A DNA stretch of 34,065 nucleotides. Source: JAIVHA01 sp965367295 (GTDB lineage Bacteria > Pseudomonadota > Gammaproteobacteria > DSM-19610). Each line of letters opens with the position of its first letter. The first letter of the stretch is position 1. The notes below the pieces were generated by a model. That model made no database searches. It saw nothing but the letters and a program-made list of their open reading frames with translations, and was not told where the DNA came from. The translations under genes and the position numbers were made by a program. Location: assembly GCA_965367295.1 (NCBI GenBank), contig CBDUHN010000038.1, forward strand, positions 1 through 34,065, in the 5' to 3' direction. Below are positions 33,694 through 34,065 of the stretch, in pieces.

Positions 33694-33738
33694 TCGTTAC
33701 GGTTGGCAATGGCCCGGTGTCATGTGGTTGAGCGAGGA

Positions 33739-34065
33739 CTAGCCCACCACGCCCAGTAACTGCCGGGCATGATCGTTCATGCGCTCGATGGACCAGGCGG
33801 GCTCCCACACCAGCTGTACTTCCACTTTCGTTACCCCCTGGATTTCACTGAGCAGTTTGCGTATCCGCCCCGGCATCACCAGTCCATCGGCATGGCCGCG
33901 CTCGGTAATGGTGAAGCGGACCTGCACCAGGCCGGTGTCGGTTACCGAAAGGGCATAGATGCACCCCAGGTCCACGAGGTTGCAGGCCACGCCGGGGTCA
34001 TCGAGCGTGCGCAGGGCCTGTAGCACCTTGCGCTCCAGGGCCTTGGCCGGGCTGCGGCCACGCCG
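33739..34065 (-). CDS. MIP18/DUF59-family Fe-S cluster assembly factor (partial, window edge)
   Basis: The reading frame stays open to the end of the window on the minus strand, so the N-terminus may be missing; a GTG at 34026 is an alternative internal start, but homology (ALERKVLQALRTLDDP) begins before it. The domain has the DUF59 hallmarks: LRTLDDPG, NLVDLGCIYAL, and EVQLVWEPAWSIERMN near the end. The usual PEL/DPE motif is altered to DDPG, and the Cys after the central strand, used in metal binding by SufT-like members, is not evident (TITERGHADG in its place). Its role in Fe-S cluster delivery is inferred from the family. Confidence 0.85.
   Translation of the reverse strand, partial: RRGRSPAKALERKVLQALRTLDDPGVACNLVDLGCIYALSVTDTGLVQVRFTITERGHADGLVMPGRIRKLLSEIQGVTKVEVQLVWEPAWSIERMNDHARQLLGVVG

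Overview
The window looks like chromosomal DNA from a free-living, moderately GC-rich gammaproteobacterium, plausibly a sulfur-oxidising relative of the Chromatiales/Ectothiorhodospiraceae. The basis is the gammaproteobacterial gene set (DbpA, DUF5062, VF530/DUF2132, MsrA, DUF924), a TauE/SafE-type sulfur-anion exporter, and relics of c-type cytochrome and periplasmic metallophosphoesterase genes. This is gene-content inference, not a phylogeny. No tRNA, rRNA, CRISPR array or intact insertion sequence was seen.

Left part (1-11.2 kb, mostly minus strand). A tandem universal stress protein follows a Kef/YbaL-type K+/H+ antiporter. A gene-poor stretch then holds a HipA-like kinase relic, broken by a frameshift and an in-frame stop. 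Next is a tight three-gene operon: a DUF2126 transglutaminase-like protein, a circularly permuted ATP-grasp/alpha-E protein and a second transglutaminase-like protein. Comparative genomics has predicted that this association makes or remodels peptide or isopeptide bonds, but its substrate is unknown.

Middle (11.5-17.7 kb, plus strand). dbpA heads a run of small nucleic-acid-related genes: DUF5062, an RRM protein, VF530 and a spermidine-synthase-like protein. A GH15 glucodextranase/glucoamylase-like enzyme and a small cyclic-nucleotide-binding protein follow.

17.8-19.15 kb is a gene graveyard. Parts of a di-haem cytochrome c peroxidase, a metallophosphoesterase and a c-type cytochrome are joined end to end, with frameshifts, an internal deletion and an amber codon, and the whole closes with a clear terminator.

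Right part (19.5-34 kb). A small two-helix membrane protein precedes a TauE/SafE exporter fused to two Usp domains. After a structured gene-poor spacer come a sucrose-phosphatase-like HAD enzyme and a LEA14/WHy lipoprotein. A minus-strand block carries a CBS-pair protein, a thioredoxin-HEAT fusion, a soluble PDC-sensor protein and a DUF6524 membrane protein. Diverging from it is an overlapping pair: an MnmC1-like FAD oxidoreductase and a YtqB/MnmM-family methyltransferase, together a candidate split route to the mnm5U34 tRNA modification. The end holds a GlcG/HbpS-like secreted protein, a YigB-like HAD phosphatase, a VWA protein paired with a membrane J-domain protein, DUF488, MsrA, DUF924 and a partial MIP18/DUF59 Fe-S assembly factor cut by the window edge.

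The most promising leads are the MnmC1-like/MnmM-like pair, the transglutaminase/ATP-grasp/alpha-E operon, the TauE-Usp-Usp fusion, and the structured intergenic segment at 21.86-21.99 kb.
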